DNA of 54,297 bases from Betaproteobacteria bacterium (GCA_016868175.1 VGHO01000004.1:1-54297), one strand, 5' to 3'. Counted from the stretch's first letter, positions 8,486 to 17,755 are shown. Made by a program: numbers and translations. The notes: a model not told the origin generated them from the sequence alone.

Positions 8486-10552
8486 ATGCGCAAGGAGCTG
8501 CGGTTCGGCTTTGGCCTGATGGCACTGATCGTGCTCGCGGTGGTGGTTTTCATGCCATGGGGCAACCTCACCAACGGGCATCTCGGACTACTGATGCTCG
8601 CACTGGTGGTGGTAGCAATCATGCTTGGATTTCCCACCGCCTTCACCCTGATGGGTATGGGCATGATCTTCGCGCTCTTCGCCTACGCATCGCGCGATGC
8701 TGACAAGGCCATCGGACTCACGCTCGACCTCATGGTGCAGCGCACCTACGCGGTAATGACCAACGATGTGCTGATCTCGATCCCCCTCTTCGTCTTCATG
8801 GGGTATCTGGTGGAGCGCGCCAACCTGATCTCCAGGCTGTTCCACTCGCTCCAGCTCGCCCTCGCACGGGTACCTGGATCGCTCGCGGTGGCCACGCTTT
8901 TCACTTGTGCGGTGTTCGCCACGGCCACCGGGATCGTGGGTGCGGTGGTCACGCTGATGGGACTGCTCGCCCTGCCATCAATGCTTCGGGCCGGTTACGA
9001 CGTGCGCGTGAGCGCGGGAGCCATCACCGCCGGCGGTTGCCTTGGCATTCTCATCCCACCTTCGGTGATGTTGATCGTTTACGGCGCCACCGCAGGGGTG
9101 TCGGTGGTGAAACTCTACGCGGGGGCGTTTTTCCCCGGTCTGATGCTCGCTGCGCTCTACATGATCTACGTGATCGTGCTTGCCAAACTCAAGCCCCACC
9201 TGATGCCCGCGCTGAGCGCGGCGGACCGACATGTCGATCTCCCGGCGATGTTCGAACTGATCCGGGATCGTTGCGGCCGGCTTGCGGTCCCCTCCCTGAT
9301 CAAGGCGCTCAAAGGCGCACGGAACCTCAATCTGTCAACGCTCGAGATCAGTAAACAGTTACTCCTTGCGCTGCTGCCCGCACTGTTTTGCATCGGATTT
9401 CTGAGTCTCCTGTACCGCGCGGCCATGCCTGCACCTGCCGATGTCGAGGCTTCGTTGCAGGGTGTGCAGGAAATGTCGGCGCCTGCCTCGGGATCGACTG
9501 GACTGAGTGAGCCCCCTTCCTCAACCTCCACAACCGGGCTCAGCGAACCGCCGCGTTCCACTACAGGCCTTGCAGAGCCGCCGGGAGCCTCCTCCACTGG
9601 CTTGAGCGAACCGCCCCGGTCTTCCACCGGGCTCAGCGAACCGCCGCGTTCCACTACAGGCCTTGCAGAGCCGCCGGGTAGCACACCCGCTCCGGTGCCG
9701 GCCGCTGAGCCGGCCGCAGGCACAGCGAGCCCGCCGCAAGGGTCCGCCGCCTCCAGTGCTGCGGGCGTATCGGCTGCAGAGGGCACGCGCTCGATGGCTT
9801 CCCTGCCGCGTTGGTACCAGATCACCGCAGCGATCACGCTCGCGGCGCTCGGGTTGCTCTACTGGAAGCTCACGCTGGTGAGGCTCGAAATCTTCAAGAT
9901 GCTTCTGGCTTCGTTCTTTCCGCTTGCCTTTCTCATCCTGGCGGTGCTTGGCACGATCGTGTTCGGGCTTGCCACGCCAACGGAGGCTGCGGCCGTCGGG
10001 TCACTTGGCGGATTCCTGCTCGCCTTTGCCTACAAGCAACTCAACCTCGAGGTGGTGAAGGAGTCGGTCTTTCTCACTGCAAAGACAAGCGCCATGGTCT
10101 GCTGGCTCTTCGTGGGATCTTCGATCTTCTCGGCGGCGTTCGCTCTGCTCGGGGGCCAGGAACTGATCGAACGCTGGGTGCTCTCCCTGGGACTCTCCAA
10201 GATCCAGTTTCTTCTTCTTTCGCAGGCGATCATCTTCATCCTTGGCTGGCCCCTCGAATGGACCGAGATCATCGTGATCTTCATGCCGATCTTTGTGCCT
10301 CTGCTTGCCAAGTTCGGAGTGGATCCACTCTTCTTCGGGCTGCTCGTTGCACTCAATCTCCAGACAGCCTTCCTGTCGCCGCCTGTTGCCATGGCAGCGT
10401 TCTACCTCAAGGGTGTGGCGCCATCCCACGTCACCCTCAACCAGATCTTCGCCGGGATGATGCCGTTCATGGGTATCCAGGTCATCGCGCTCGCACTGCT
10501 TTATCTCTTCCCCGAGATCGGGCTTTGGCTCCCGCAGGCGGTCTACAACTGA
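8486..10552 (+). CDS. TRAP transporter large membrane subunit (DctM family) with a repetitive Pro-rich insertion
   Basis: 688 residues, far longer than the usual 430-460. The N-terminal half is standard (LGFPTAFTLMGMGMIFAL; ATGIVGAVVTLMGLLALPSMLRAGYD). The C-terminal half resumes with FGLATPTEAAAVGSLGG and ends with AFLSPPVAMAAFYLKG. Between them, residues about 235-450 hold two extra membrane segments and a cytoplasmic or periplasmic loop. That loop is made of Ser/Thr-Gly-Leu-Ser-Glu-Pro-Pro repeats (residues about 332-400) encoded by a 93-bp repeat. Larger DctM variants with a middle insertion are known; the repeat itself looks lineage-specific. It moves the substrate with Na+ or H+. Confidence 0.9.
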   Translation: MRKELRFGFGLMALIVLAVVVFMPWGNLTNGHLGLLMLALVVVAIMLGFPTAFTLMGMGMIFALFAYASRDADKAIGLTLDLMVQRTYAVMTNDVLISIPLFVFMGYLVERANLISRLFHSLQLALARVPGSLAVATLFTCAVFATATGIVGAVVTLMGLLALPSMLRAGYDVRVSAGAITAGGCLGILIPPSVMLIVYGATAGVSVVKLYAGAFFPGLMLAALYMIYVIVLAKLKPHLMPALSAADRHVDLPAMFELIRDRCGRLAVPSLIKALKGARNLNLSTLEISKQLLLALLPALFCIGFLSLLYRAAMPAPADVEASLQGVQEMSAPASGSTGLSEPPSSTSTTGLSEPPRSTTGLAEPPGASSTGLSEPPRSSTGLSEPPRSTTGLAEPPGSTPAPVPAAEPAAGTASPPQGSAASSAAGVSAAEGTRSMASLPRWYQITAAITLAALGLLYWKLTLVRLEIFKMLLASFFPLAFLILAVLGTIVFGLATPTEAAAVGSLGGFLLAFAYKQLNLEVVKESVFLTAKTSAMVCWLFVGSSIFSAAFALLGGQELIERWVLSLGLSKIQFLLLSQAIIFILGWPLEWTEIIVIFMPIFVPLLAKFGVDPLFFGLLVALNLQTAFLSPPVAMAAFYLKGVAPSHVTLNQIFAGMMPFMGIQVIALALLYLFPEIGLWLPQAVYN
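9534..9678 (+). repeat. In-frame repeat inside the DctM gene (93-bp period)
   Basis: A 52-bp stretch at 9534-9585 recurs without change at 9627-9678. The full 93-bp unit consists of three related pieces of about 30 bp, each encoding a TGLSEPP- or TGLAEPP-type peptide. The period is a multiple of three, so copy changes would keep the frame. Confidence 0.9.
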
Positions 10553-10658
10553 TGTTCGACCGTCGCTTCCGCCGGCCTGCGACGTCCGGGTCTACGGGCT
10601 CGCTGCTGATGCCCGCCTGGTTGAGCGCGCGGGCTTGGTTGGCCCCGCTTCAAGGCGC

Positions 10659-11861
10659 GTGACATCCCCGCGTATCCCTGGCGCGCGCTTTCTGCACGCG
10701 CCAGGCCCCACCCGTATACCCGACGAAGTGCTCGATGCAATGCATCGGCAGTCGATCGACCTTGCCGACCCCCGGCTCGATGTGCTGATTCAGGACTGCG
10801 AGCGTGGAATGCAGCAGGTGGTGGACACCGCCAAGGGTGAGGTGTATCTCTACTCCGCCAACGGTCACGGCGCCTGGGAAGTGGCGATCGTGAACATCCT
10901 GGCCGAGGGCGACCTCGTTCTCATTCCTTCAACCGGACACTTCTCGGAGAGCTGGGCGCAACAGACCGAAGCCCTCGATCGGCGCGTTCTGCAAACCGCC
11001 TGGAAACCTGGCTACCCGATCGACCCGAATGAAGTTGAATCGATGCTGCGCAAGGATCGCGAAGGCCAAATCCGCGCGGTGTTTGTTGTGCAGACCGACA
11101 CTTCCACCGGGATCACCAGCGACGTCGAGGCCATTCGGCAAGCGATCGATGCGAGCGGACATCCGGCGCTCTACGTGGTCGACGTGGTGTCGTCACTGGC
11201 TGCGGCCCCCTTCGCAATGGACCGAATGGGTGTCAATCTGGTGGTGGGAGGATCACAGAAAGGCCTGATGCTGCCGCCCGGGATGGGATTCGTCGTCGTT
11301 GATGAGCACGCCAATCAGGCCTCGCTCGACAATCCCTCGCCCAAATACTACTGGGACTGGACCAAGCGCACCGGCACCCACGCCTACCGCAAGTTCTGCG
11401 GCACGCCTCCGCTGCAGATGCTGATGGGCTTGCGCGCCGCACTCGCGTTGCTCCTGCAGGAAGGACTCGACGAGGTTCTCAGGCGTCACAAGCGTCTGGC
11501 CCATGCGGTCTTTGCCGCAGTTGAGGCCTGGTCATCCGCGGGGGCTGTTGGCTTTTTCTGCCGTGACCCGCAGGCCCGCTCGGTCTCGGTCACTGCGGTC
11601 ACCCTCGAAGGCCACGATCCCGAACTCTTGCGCGCTGTGGCGCGTGAACGCTTTCAGGTGGCCATGTCGGGAGGTCTCGGCCCGCTCGCCGGCCGGGTGT
11701 TCCGGATCGGGCATCTGGGCGACATGAATGAGCCCACGATCCTCGGCGCGCTCGCGGGTATCGAGGCGGCGATGCTGCACCTCGGGATCCCGATCGGCAG
11801 GGAGGCCCTGCCGCGCGCCATCGATGCGCTGGCTACCGCTGCGCGCGGCTCCAACGGCTGA
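10659..11861 (+). CDS. Class-V PLP aminotransferase (serine/alanine-glyoxylate aminotransferase type)
   Basis: About 400 residues. It opens with FLHAPGPTRIPDEVLDAM, the typical start of the SGAT/AGAT family. The PLP lysine lies in GGSQKGLMLPPG, and YVVDVVSSLAA supplies the Asp that contacts the pyridine ring. It ends with GHLGDMNEPTILGALAG. The GTG at 10659 (after CAAGG) is chosen over a TTG at 10635, and neither ribosome site is strong. Such enzymes transfer amino groups from serine, alanine or related donors to glyoxylate. The position after a TRAP operon and before an amidase suggests use of an imported organic or amino acid, which is inference. Confidence 0.85.
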   Translation: MTSPRIPGARFLHAPGPTRIPDEVLDAMHRQSIDLADPRLDVLIQDCERGMQQVVDTAKGEVYLYSANGHGAWEVAIVNILAEGDLVLIPSTGHFSESWAQQTEALDRRVLQTAWKPGYPIDPNEVESMLRKDREGQIRAVFVVQTDTSTGITSDVEAIRQAIDASGHPALYVVDVVSSLAAAPFAMDRMGVNLVVGGSQKGLMLPPGMGFVVVDEHANQASLDNPSPKYYWDWTKRTGTHAYRKFCGTPPLQMLMGLRAALALLLQEGLDEVLRRHKRLAHAVFAAVEAWSSAGAVGFFCRDPQARSVSVTAVTLEGHDPELLRAVARERFQVAMSGGLGPLAGRVFRIGHLGDMNEPTILGALAGIEAAMLHLGIPIGREALPRAIDALATAARGSNG

Positions 11862-11885
11862 ACAAGCTATGCACCACCCGGCTGC

Positions 11886-13289
11886 CTACCATTGCTCCAA
11901 CGGCGCACGCATCCGATGGTGCCCACTCGTGCGCTCAAAGGCGGCACCCAGGGCAAGAATCCGGGCCTCATCGAAGGGCTTGCCAACCCATTGCACGCTC
12001 GTTGGCAGGCCGTTGGCAAGACCGCTGGGTTGAGCAAGTGCGCACAGCCCGAGATAGTTCACCGGGCGGGTGAGGTAGGCGGGTAGCGGTGACAACTCGT
12101 CGATCGGGAGCCTCGGAGCCACGGTCGCCACTGTGGGGAGCGAGATCGCGTCGAGTTCGCGAATCGCGTCGAGAAACGCGCTGCGCCGCTGCCGCATCAA
12201 CCTCAACTCGCCCGCATAGTCGGAGGATTTGAAGCACTCAGCGGCGAGTATCCTCTCGCGCACTGCGTCGCCGAGCGGAAGGCTGCGGTCGTGAACGATC
12301 GCCTCGTGCAGGTGGTAGGCCTCTGCAGCGATCACACGGCCGGTTGCCGCTGCGAGGCTGAAGAACCAGGACGGCAGCTTCACAGCCGTGATCTGCGCAC
12401 CCTGCGAGGCGATCGCCCGCACCGCCTCGCGCCAATTTGCAACCACCGCATCCTCCATGAAGTCGGGAAGCTGATCCTCCTCCACCACGCCGATGCGCAC
12501 CCCCTTCACCGACTCCCTGATGCGGGCGAAGCACTCCAGCGGTTGACCGAGCGTGGCCGGATCGCGAGGGTCGGGCCCTGCGAGAACGTCGAGAAGCCAG
12601 GCGCAATCCTGCACCTCGTGCGCCATCGGGCCGATGGTGTCGAGCGTCCACGACAGCAAGCCGGTAGCATGCAATGCGATGCGGCCCCAGGTCACCTTCA
12701 GCCCGGTGATTCCGTTGAATGCGCTCGGAATCCGCACCGAGCCCCCGGTATCGCTTCCGATTCCCGCCGGCGCAAGCCCGCCGGCCACCGCAACGCCAGT
12801 ACCGCTCGATGATCCCCCCGGCACACGGTGCGCACGCAGATCCCACGGGTTGCGCGGCGTGCCCATGAGGGGATTCGTACCCCACCCGCCAAAGGCAAAC
12901 TCGGTCATGTGGACTTTGCCAAGCGGAATCATCCCGGCGCCGAGCAAGCGCTCGACCGCAGCGCTCGTCTCGGGGCTGCACCGATCAACATAATGGCGCG
13001 ATCCGAGCGAGGTTCTGCGACCCTTCATCTCGAGCAGGTCCTTGAGGACGATCGGTAAGCCGTGCAGCGGCGAGGTGGGCCATCCCGCGCGCCGGACTGC
13101 GTCGGCTGCGTCGGCCAGCGCCAGCGCGTACTCGGCATCAACCTGCACAAAGGCATGCAGATGCGCATCGCCTGCCGCGATACGATCCAGGTAGTGTCCG
13201 ACGATGTCGCGGGAACTGCATTCGCGCCGCCCGAGTGCTGCGGAGAGTTCACGCAGGCTGGCTCGGGCGAGTTCCTGGGGAAGGGCCAT
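11886..13289 (-). CDS. Amidase (amidase-signature family)
   Basis: 467 residues with the complete Ser-cisSer-Lys set: Lys83 in VLKDLL, the cis-Ser in GGSSSGTG (about 159-165), and nucleophile Ser184 in GSDTGGSVRIPS. Length and layout match AtzF/GatA-type enzymes. The substrate is open (aryl or aliphatic amide, allophanate, mandelamide and so on); the GatA-specific neighbours gatB and gatC are absent, so a catabolic amidase is more likely. It converges on the aminotransferase and its start codon shares bases with the start of the rightward hydrolase gene. Confidence 0.9.
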   Translation of the reverse strand: MALPQELARASLRELSAALGRRECSSRDIVGHYLDRIAAGDAHLHAFVQVDAEYALALADAADAVRRAGWPTSPLHGLPIVLKDLLEMKGRRTSLGSRHYVDRCSPETSAAVERLLGAGMIPLGKVHMTEFAFGGWGTNPLMGTPRNPWDLRAHRVPGGSSSGTGVAVAGGLAPAGIGSDTGGSVRIPSAFNGITGLKVTWGRIALHATGLLSWTLDTIGPMAHEVQDCAWLLDVLAGPDPRDPATLGQPLECFARIRESVKGVRIGVVEEDQLPDFMEDAVVANWREAVRAIASQGAQITAVKLPSWFFSLAAATGRVIAAEAYHLHEAIVHDRSLPLGDAVRERILAAECFKSSDYAGELRLMRQRRSAFLDAIRELDAISLPTVATVAPRLPIDELSPLPAYLTRPVNYLGLCALAQPSGLANGLPTSVQWVGKPFDEARILALGAAFERTSGHHRMRAPLEQW

Positions 13290-14001
13290 GTCAGTGACTC
13301 GAAGTGAAAGCTTGGAATGCCAGCCTGAATCGTCTCACAGGCCAGAAAACGCGGTGCCTGCCGCCACGGGGCCTGGTGGTCTGGCCGGAGCCCGGCACCA
13401 GCACCGGATTGACGCGCGGCGTCTCATCTACCTGCACGGTTTTCGGTCCTCCCCCGCGTCGTTCAAGGCAGGCCTGCTGCGCAACTGGTTCGAGCAACGC
13501 GGCCTGGGCGGGCGTTTCGTGTGTCCGCAGATTCCGGTGGCGCCACGCGAGGCAATCCGCACGCTGGAGCGGGATTTGCGGCTCACCGCGCACGATGCGC
13601 TCGTGGGTTCCTCGCTCGGAGGGCTCTACGCCCACTGCCTCGCCGAGGCCCATGGGTGTAGAGCGGTCCTGCTCAATCCTGCGGTGCACCCATCGCGCGA
13701 CCTTGCGCGCTTCATCGGCACGGTTCAAGCCTGGCACTCGGAAACGTCTTTCGACTGGCGCAGTGACGACGTGGAGGCGCTGCGCGAACTTGAATCCATC
13801 CCGGTGAGCAATCCTGCGCGCTATCTTCTCGTGGCCGCCACCGGCGACGAAGTGATCGATTGGCGCACCATGACAGCCCGCTACGCCGGGTGCGGTCACA
13901 TCATTGTTGACGGCAGCAATCACGCACTCGACCTGTTCGAAAACTACCTGGAGCGGGTGATCCGCTTTGCCCAATTGGCTCTTCCAGCGCCCTCGGACTG
14001 A
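13288..14001 (+). CDS. YqiA-like alpha/beta hydrolase (esterase)
   Basis: 237 residues from the ATG at 13288 with GGGGAAGG upstream. The conserved part starts at LIYLHGFRSSP (oxyanion HG) and contains the nucleophile elbow GSSLGG, then TGDEVIDW and DGSNHALDLF carrying the expected Asp and His of the triad. About 48 residues precede the YqiA core, so a later start is possible. YqiA-type proteins are small cytoplasmic esterases of uncertain physiological substrate. The start overlaps the divergent amidase start (CATG). Confidence 0.8.
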   Translation: MSVTRSESLECQPESSHRPENAVPAATGPGGLAGARHQHRIDARRLIYLHGFRSSPASFKAGLLRNWFEQRGLGGRFVCPQIPVAPREAIRTLERDLRLTAHDALVGSSLGGLYAHCLAEAHGCRAVLLNPAVHPSRDLARFIGTVQAWHSETSFDWRSDDVEALRELESIPVSNPARYLLVAATGDEVIDWRTMTARYAGCGHIIVDGSNHALDLFENYLERVIRFAQLALPAPSD

Positions 14002-14055
14002 GGTTTGCCGCTCGGCATCCCCCGGACCGCTCCTGCGACGCAGCGGATCGTGCGC

Positions 14056-15225
14056 CTACACGCCCAGACTCCGGCGACGATGGATCACGAGGGAAAACAT
14101 CCCATCCCGGAATCCGAATTCCGGATCCACCGACGCGGCGTTTCTCGCCTCCTCGATGATCTTGAGCGTGCCTCCCCCCCAGTTCTCGAAAAATCCCATC
14201 AGGTAGAGAACCCTTGCAATCAGGCGGTTGCCAGGCCTCGAGGCGTGATGCCGCTTGAGGGACTCAAGAGTGATCGTTGGCGCAAACAGCTCGGCCGGGT
14301 TGTAGAAGAGGAGCGATGAAGGCCTCAGTTCAATGGTGGACTTCACGCCAACGCGGAAGTCACGGTGCGCAATCATGTTAACCAGCGCCTCGCGCAACAT
14401 CGACATGGGAAATTCGAGGCGTTCCACCCCCTGGACATCGCCCTTGCTGTAGGACTTTTGCAGGGAGAGCACCAGAAACTCGAGCACGCGCGCAACCTGA
14501 CTCAGCAGATTGCCTGCGAACTCGTGAGCGTTGAGCATCGTGTCATAGCCCGAGTCCGAAGGAAAGATGGCCGCCTTGATTTCGTAGCAACCGCGGAAGA
14601 ACCGCCGGGGATCGGTGGCAAAAAGGAGCACCGCCGCGTTGGTGATCGCTCCGTTTTTCACGAGGTCGAGCTTTTCGAGGACCTGGTCGACCGGCAGGTA
14701 AAGATTCTGGTTGAGGTCGCGCACCGCGTTGGCCGCCTCCAGAAACGCGTGCACGGCGGATTCGTCGATGTCGGACAATCGGGCATCCCGGCACAAAAGC
14801 GCATCGAATCCGTAGCCGTTACTCTGCTGCTGAATCATCTGCCGGTACTGGTCCTGGCTCAGTTGCTGGGTGCTTGTACCCACCCGCAGATAGGCCCTGC
14901 CGTAGGCCGTGTGCGGCTTGAGCGGGCTCTGCTCCACTGTCAACCGTATGCAGGTCTTTCCCCCGATTTCCACCTTGCGGATTTGTGGATAGAGCTTCGG
15001 GTCGGTGTTGAGCTTGACCGCGTTGGCGAGATTCCTGAGCGTGTCGTCGCTCACCTCCTGTCCAACAAGGCTCCCGTCGTCGGCCACTCCGAAGTAGAGC
15101 ACCCCTCCGCCCTGGTTGGCAAAGGCGCACAAGGTCTGGACAGCTTCCCTGATGGACGCTGTTGACCGTTTGAATTCGAGGCTTTCGGATTCACCCCGGG
15201 AGAGTTCCTGCACCCAAGAGTCCAC
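14056..15225 (-). CDS. AlbA_2 (Schlafen-type) domain ATP-binding protein / putative regulator
   Basis: 389 residues from a GTG at 15225, chosen because GGAG sits five bases upstream and because the frame further 5' only reads through a minisatellite. The N-terminal ESLEFKRSTASIREAVQTLCAFANQGGGVLYFGVADDG is the AlbA_2 (Schlafen AAA_4-like) signature. The C-terminal half carries REALVNMIAHRDF and NPAELFAP, as in the HATPase_c_4/COG2865 proteins. Members are often called transcriptional regulators, but biochemical roles are poorly known. It stands alone between two unrelated genes. Confidence 0.85.
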   Translation of the reverse strand: MDSWVQELSRGESESLEFKRSTASIREAVQTLCAFANQGGGVLYFGVADDGSLVGQEVSDDTLRNLANAVKLNTDPKLYPQIRKVEIGGKTCIRLTVEQSPLKPHTAYGRAYLRVGTSTQQLSQDQYRQMIQQQSNGYGFDALLCRDARLSDIDESAVHAFLEAANAVRDLNQNLYLPVDQVLEKLDLVKNGAITNAAVLLFATDPRRFFRGCYEIKAAIFPSDSGYDTMLNAHEFAGNLLSQVARVLEFLVLSLQKSYSKGDVQGVERLEFPMSMLREALVNMIAHRDFRVGVKSTIELRPSSLLFYNPAELFAPTITLESLKRHHASRPGNRLIARVLYLMGFFENWGGGTLKIIEEARNAASVDPEFGFRDGMFSLVIHRRRSLGV

Positions 15226-15257
15226 AAAAACTCCATCTCTGCGTGACCACGCAACTC

Positions 15258-15346
15258 CGCGCGCCAAGCGCCCCAGGAGTCCCGTGGGCCCCAAGAGCCC
15301 CGGGCGCCGCAAAAGCCCCGGGCGCCGCAAGAGCCACGGGGATCGT
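15258..15346. repeat. 18-bp minisatellite upstream of the AlbA_2 gene
   Basis: Two near-identical 18-bp units (15293-15310, 15311-15328) with degenerate copies on both sides, all built around CCCCGGGCGCCGC. It lies in the 270-bp gap between the AlbA_2 and GST genes. A leftward reading gives Leu/Gly/Arg low-complexity peptide and is not considered coding. The rest of the gap shows no other feature. Confidence 0.85.
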
Positions 15347-15495
15347 ACACGGCCAGGGCAAGCACGATGACCTGGCGCAGAAGGATACTGCGATGTGCCT
15401 GGGCGTGGCGCCGGCGCCCGCCATGCCCTCACGCAGTGGCCCGGCGCCGCGCCCATCACGTATCATCCATCAGCGTCTGGAGTTTCCACCGACCC

Positions 15496-16176
15496 ATGAT
15501 CCAGCTCTACCACTGCATCAACGCCCGGTCGTTCCGGCCCTTGTGGGCGCTCGAGGAAACGCAGCAACCCTACGAACTCAGAGTGCTGCCCTTCCCGCCG
15601 AGGGTGCACGCGCGCCCGTACCTGCAGGAGAATCCGCTTGGCACGGTGCCGCTGCTCATCGACGGCAGTGCCCGCATGACCGAATCGGCCGCGATGTGCC
15701 AATACATCGCCTCCCGCGACCCGCTTCGGCGAATCGACGTGGATCCCACGGATCCGGCCTACCCGGGCTACCTCAACTACCTGCATCACGGGGAGGCCAC
15801 GCTCACCTTCCCGCAAACGCTGGTCTTGCGCTACAGCCGGTTTGAACCGGAGTCGCGACGAAGCCCGCAGGTTGCCGACGACTACGCAAAGTGGTTTCTT
15901 GCACGCCTCCGCGGACTCGATGCCCTGCTGGCCAGGCAGACCTTCGCGTGCGGCGAGCGGTTTACCGCAGCCGACATCTCGCTGGGCTATGCATTGATGC
16001 TCGCCACGCAGGTGGGGCTCGACGATCGCTTCTCGGCGCCGGTGGGCGCCTACTGGTCCCGCCTCAGGGAGCGTGGCGCCTTCAGATCCGCGCTCGAGGC
16101 GCAACAAAGCGCAGCAAGGCGGCAAGGCATATCTGGCGATCCCTTTGCGAGCGTAAACGACAGCCCTGGAAGTTGA
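15496..16176 (+). CDS. Glutathione S-transferase family protein
   Basis: 226 residues from the ATG at 15496. The N-terminal thioredoxin-fold half contains NPLGTVPLLIDGSARMTESAAMCQYIA, with the cis-Pro (VP) and the ES that binds the gamma-glutamyl part of glutathione. The C-terminal helical half has FTAADISLGYALMLA, the conserved Asp N-capping region. It likely conjugates or isomerises small electrophiles in the cytoplasm. The reading frame is open upstream, but the family starts at this Met. Confidence 0.88.
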   Translation: MIQLYHCINARSFRPLWALEETQQPYELRVLPFPPRVHARPYLQENPLGTVPLLIDGSARMTESAAMCQYIASRDPLRRIDVDPTDPAYPGYLNYLHHGEATLTFPQTLVLRYSRFEPESRRSPQVADDYAKWFLARLRGLDALLARQTFACGERFTAADISLGYALMLATQVGLDDRFSAPVGAYWSRLRERGAFRSALEAQQSAARRQGISGDPFASVNDSPGS

Positions 16177-16282
16177 TACGGGGACTTTCTGCAGCGCAGC
16201 ACGCCTTCAGTTGCCTCACTTCCACGGTGCAGGCACTTGCGGTCTCCGGGTTCCCGGGGTTTCGGGGTGGGGTGGCCGGATC

Positions 16283-17251
16283 TCAGCGCGTGTTCTGATA
16301 GTTCGCACGCATGCGTTCGGCCAGGTAATCGCCTGCCGTCATCGCCGGATACTTTCCGCTGAGTGAGGTGATGAGCGCATCGGTGTTGGCCTGACAGAAG
16401 AAAGCCATGCTGTAGCGCGGCCCAAGGTACTCACCGGCGAGTGGCTTGCGCACCCGGTGAAAAGTCGACAAGAGCTGGTTGTCGCTCCAGCGCATGAGCA
16501 TGTCGCCGATATTGCAGGTGACGAGGTCTTCACGGGGATCCACCGGGGTCCATCGCGGCGCATCGAAGGCCCTGCCCGGACAGACCTGCAGGCCCGGCTG
16601 GCCGGTGCGCTGGTAGAGCAGGGTGAGGCAGTTGAAGTCCGTGTGCGCGCCGCCGCGGACCACCTCCAGCTTCTCGAGCAGCTCGGGTGCAATCGCGTAG
16701 TAGTGAAGCAGACGCAGCGTGCACTGGTAGGTGTCGCCTGCGGGATCGTGCACCCGGGTGAAGAAATCGCGATCGAAGCCGATACCTTCCGCGAGGCAGG
16801 AGAGTATCCGCATACCCAGCGACCAGTTCAGTGCCTCGAAATCGAGCATCGTGGCGCGAAACCCGGGCAACTGCTCCTCGGCCGGATAAAGCCCCGCCAT
16901 CCGCGGTCGCGTGATCTGGTAGCTTTCCTTCTGATCGGGCACCCCCGTGGAGGGCCGCACCTGAGCGAGACTTTCCCATCCGGCGTTACGGCACAAGGGC
17001 CACTGCGCCTTGGTCGCTTCGGGGAGCGCAAAGAAACGCTCCGCCATCGCAAAGGCTTCGCGCACCATCCCGGGTGGCACCCCGTGATTGGCCACCTGGA
17101 AGAACCCCACATGGACTGCGGCGTCCAGAAGTTGGGCAGCAATCTCCGCGCGCCGCACATCAAGGTTGGCAAGGTCAATCACGGGAATCGGCTGTTCGTT
17201 GGTCTCCAGCCCCGCCATGCCGAGCTGTGACTCCCGCTCGAGTTCGAGCAT
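16283..17251 (-). CDS. 2-oxoglutarate/Fe(II) dioxygenase, isopenicillin-N-synthase-like
   Basis: 322 residues. The non-haem iron triad is visible as His203-x-Asp205 (GGAHTDF) and His265 (LSTFHRV), with the 2OG-binding pair Arg279/Ser281 (RYSMAFF). The N-terminal DIOX_N domain contains IPVIDLANL and VGFFQVANHGVP. It follows the RidA gene by 15 bp and ends a four-gene leftward operon, so it probably oxidises an intermediate of that pathway. An alternative Met12 start exists; neither has a strong ribosome site. Confidence 0.9.
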   Translation of the reverse strand: MLELERESQLGMAGLETNEQPIPVIDLANLDVRRAEIAAQLLDAAVHVGFFQVANHGVPPGMVREAFAMAERFFALPEATKAQWPLCRNAGWESLAQVRPSTGVPDQKESYQITRPRMAGLYPAEEQLPGFRATMLDFEALNWSLGMRILSCLAEGIGFDRDFFTRVHDPAGDTYQCTLRLLHYYAIAPELLEKLEVVRGGAHTDFNCLTLLYQRTGQPGLQVCPGRAFDAPRWTPVDPREDLVTCNIGDMLMRWSDNQLLSTFHRVRKPLAGEYLGPRYSMAFFCQANTDALITSLSGKYPAMTAGDYLAERMRANYQNTR

Positions 17252-17266
17252 CGGTGGGTAATCCTG

Positions 17267-17755
17267 TCAGCGAAGCGACGCAGCCATCCACACCGTGGCT
17301 TCCACTTCCACCCGAACCCGCGGATCCGGAAGAAGCGCAGCAACGCCCACCACGGTGCTCACCACTGGCGCAGGAAAGAAGATCTGGCGGACCCGGTTGT
17401 AGGCGGGATAGTCGGAGAGTCGCGTGAAGTACTGCACGAGGCGCGAAACATCCTCGAGTCGGGCACCTTCGAGTTCGACGAGCTCACGGATGCGCTCGAG
17501 CACGATCCAGCTCTGCGCCACGATCGGCGCTTCGAACACATCCACGGAAGCCTGCCCGGTGCAGTAACCAAGGTTTTGCAACGACGCTTTCGCCGCCTGG
17601 GAAAGCTGGTCGTAGCGCTCGATCACCTCCCCATCGCGCGGATCCACCGCAACGACTCCACTGAGAAAGAGGAAGTCTCCGAAGCGGCGGCTCGCCGCGT
17701 AGCGCGCAAGCGGCTTACCCAGGCCGTCGACGATGGGTGGGCCCGGAGGGTTCAC
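17267..17755 (-). CDS. RidA/YjgF/YER057c family protein
   Basis: 162 residues from a GTG that overlaps the upstream stop (GTGA). It shows the Rid fold pattern: FLFLSGVVAVDPRDGEVI, QAAKASLQNL, and a C-terminal RVRVEVEATVWM that supplies the carboxylate. Classical RidA hydrolyses reactive imines. Coupling to a FAD oxidase, which would make an imine from an amine, fits an imine-hydrolysing step. The Arg that binds the substrate carboxylate in RidA (normally in an R-x-x-V segment) is near PDPRVRVE. Confident family call, inferred role. Confidence 0.85.
   Translation of the reverse strand: MNPPGPPIVDGLGKPLARYAASRRFGDFLFLSGVVAVDPRDGEVIERYDQLSQAAKASLQNLGYCTGQASVDVFEAPIVAQSWIVLERIRELVELEGARLEDVSRLVQYFTRLSDYPAYNRVRQIFFPAPVVSTVVGVAALLPDPRVRVEVEATVWMAASLR

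Noticed and set aside
14056-15459. Longer AlbA_2-domain protein starting at 15459
   Set aside because: The extra 78 residues read through the 18-bp minisatellite; a GTG with a good ribosome site lies at 15225.
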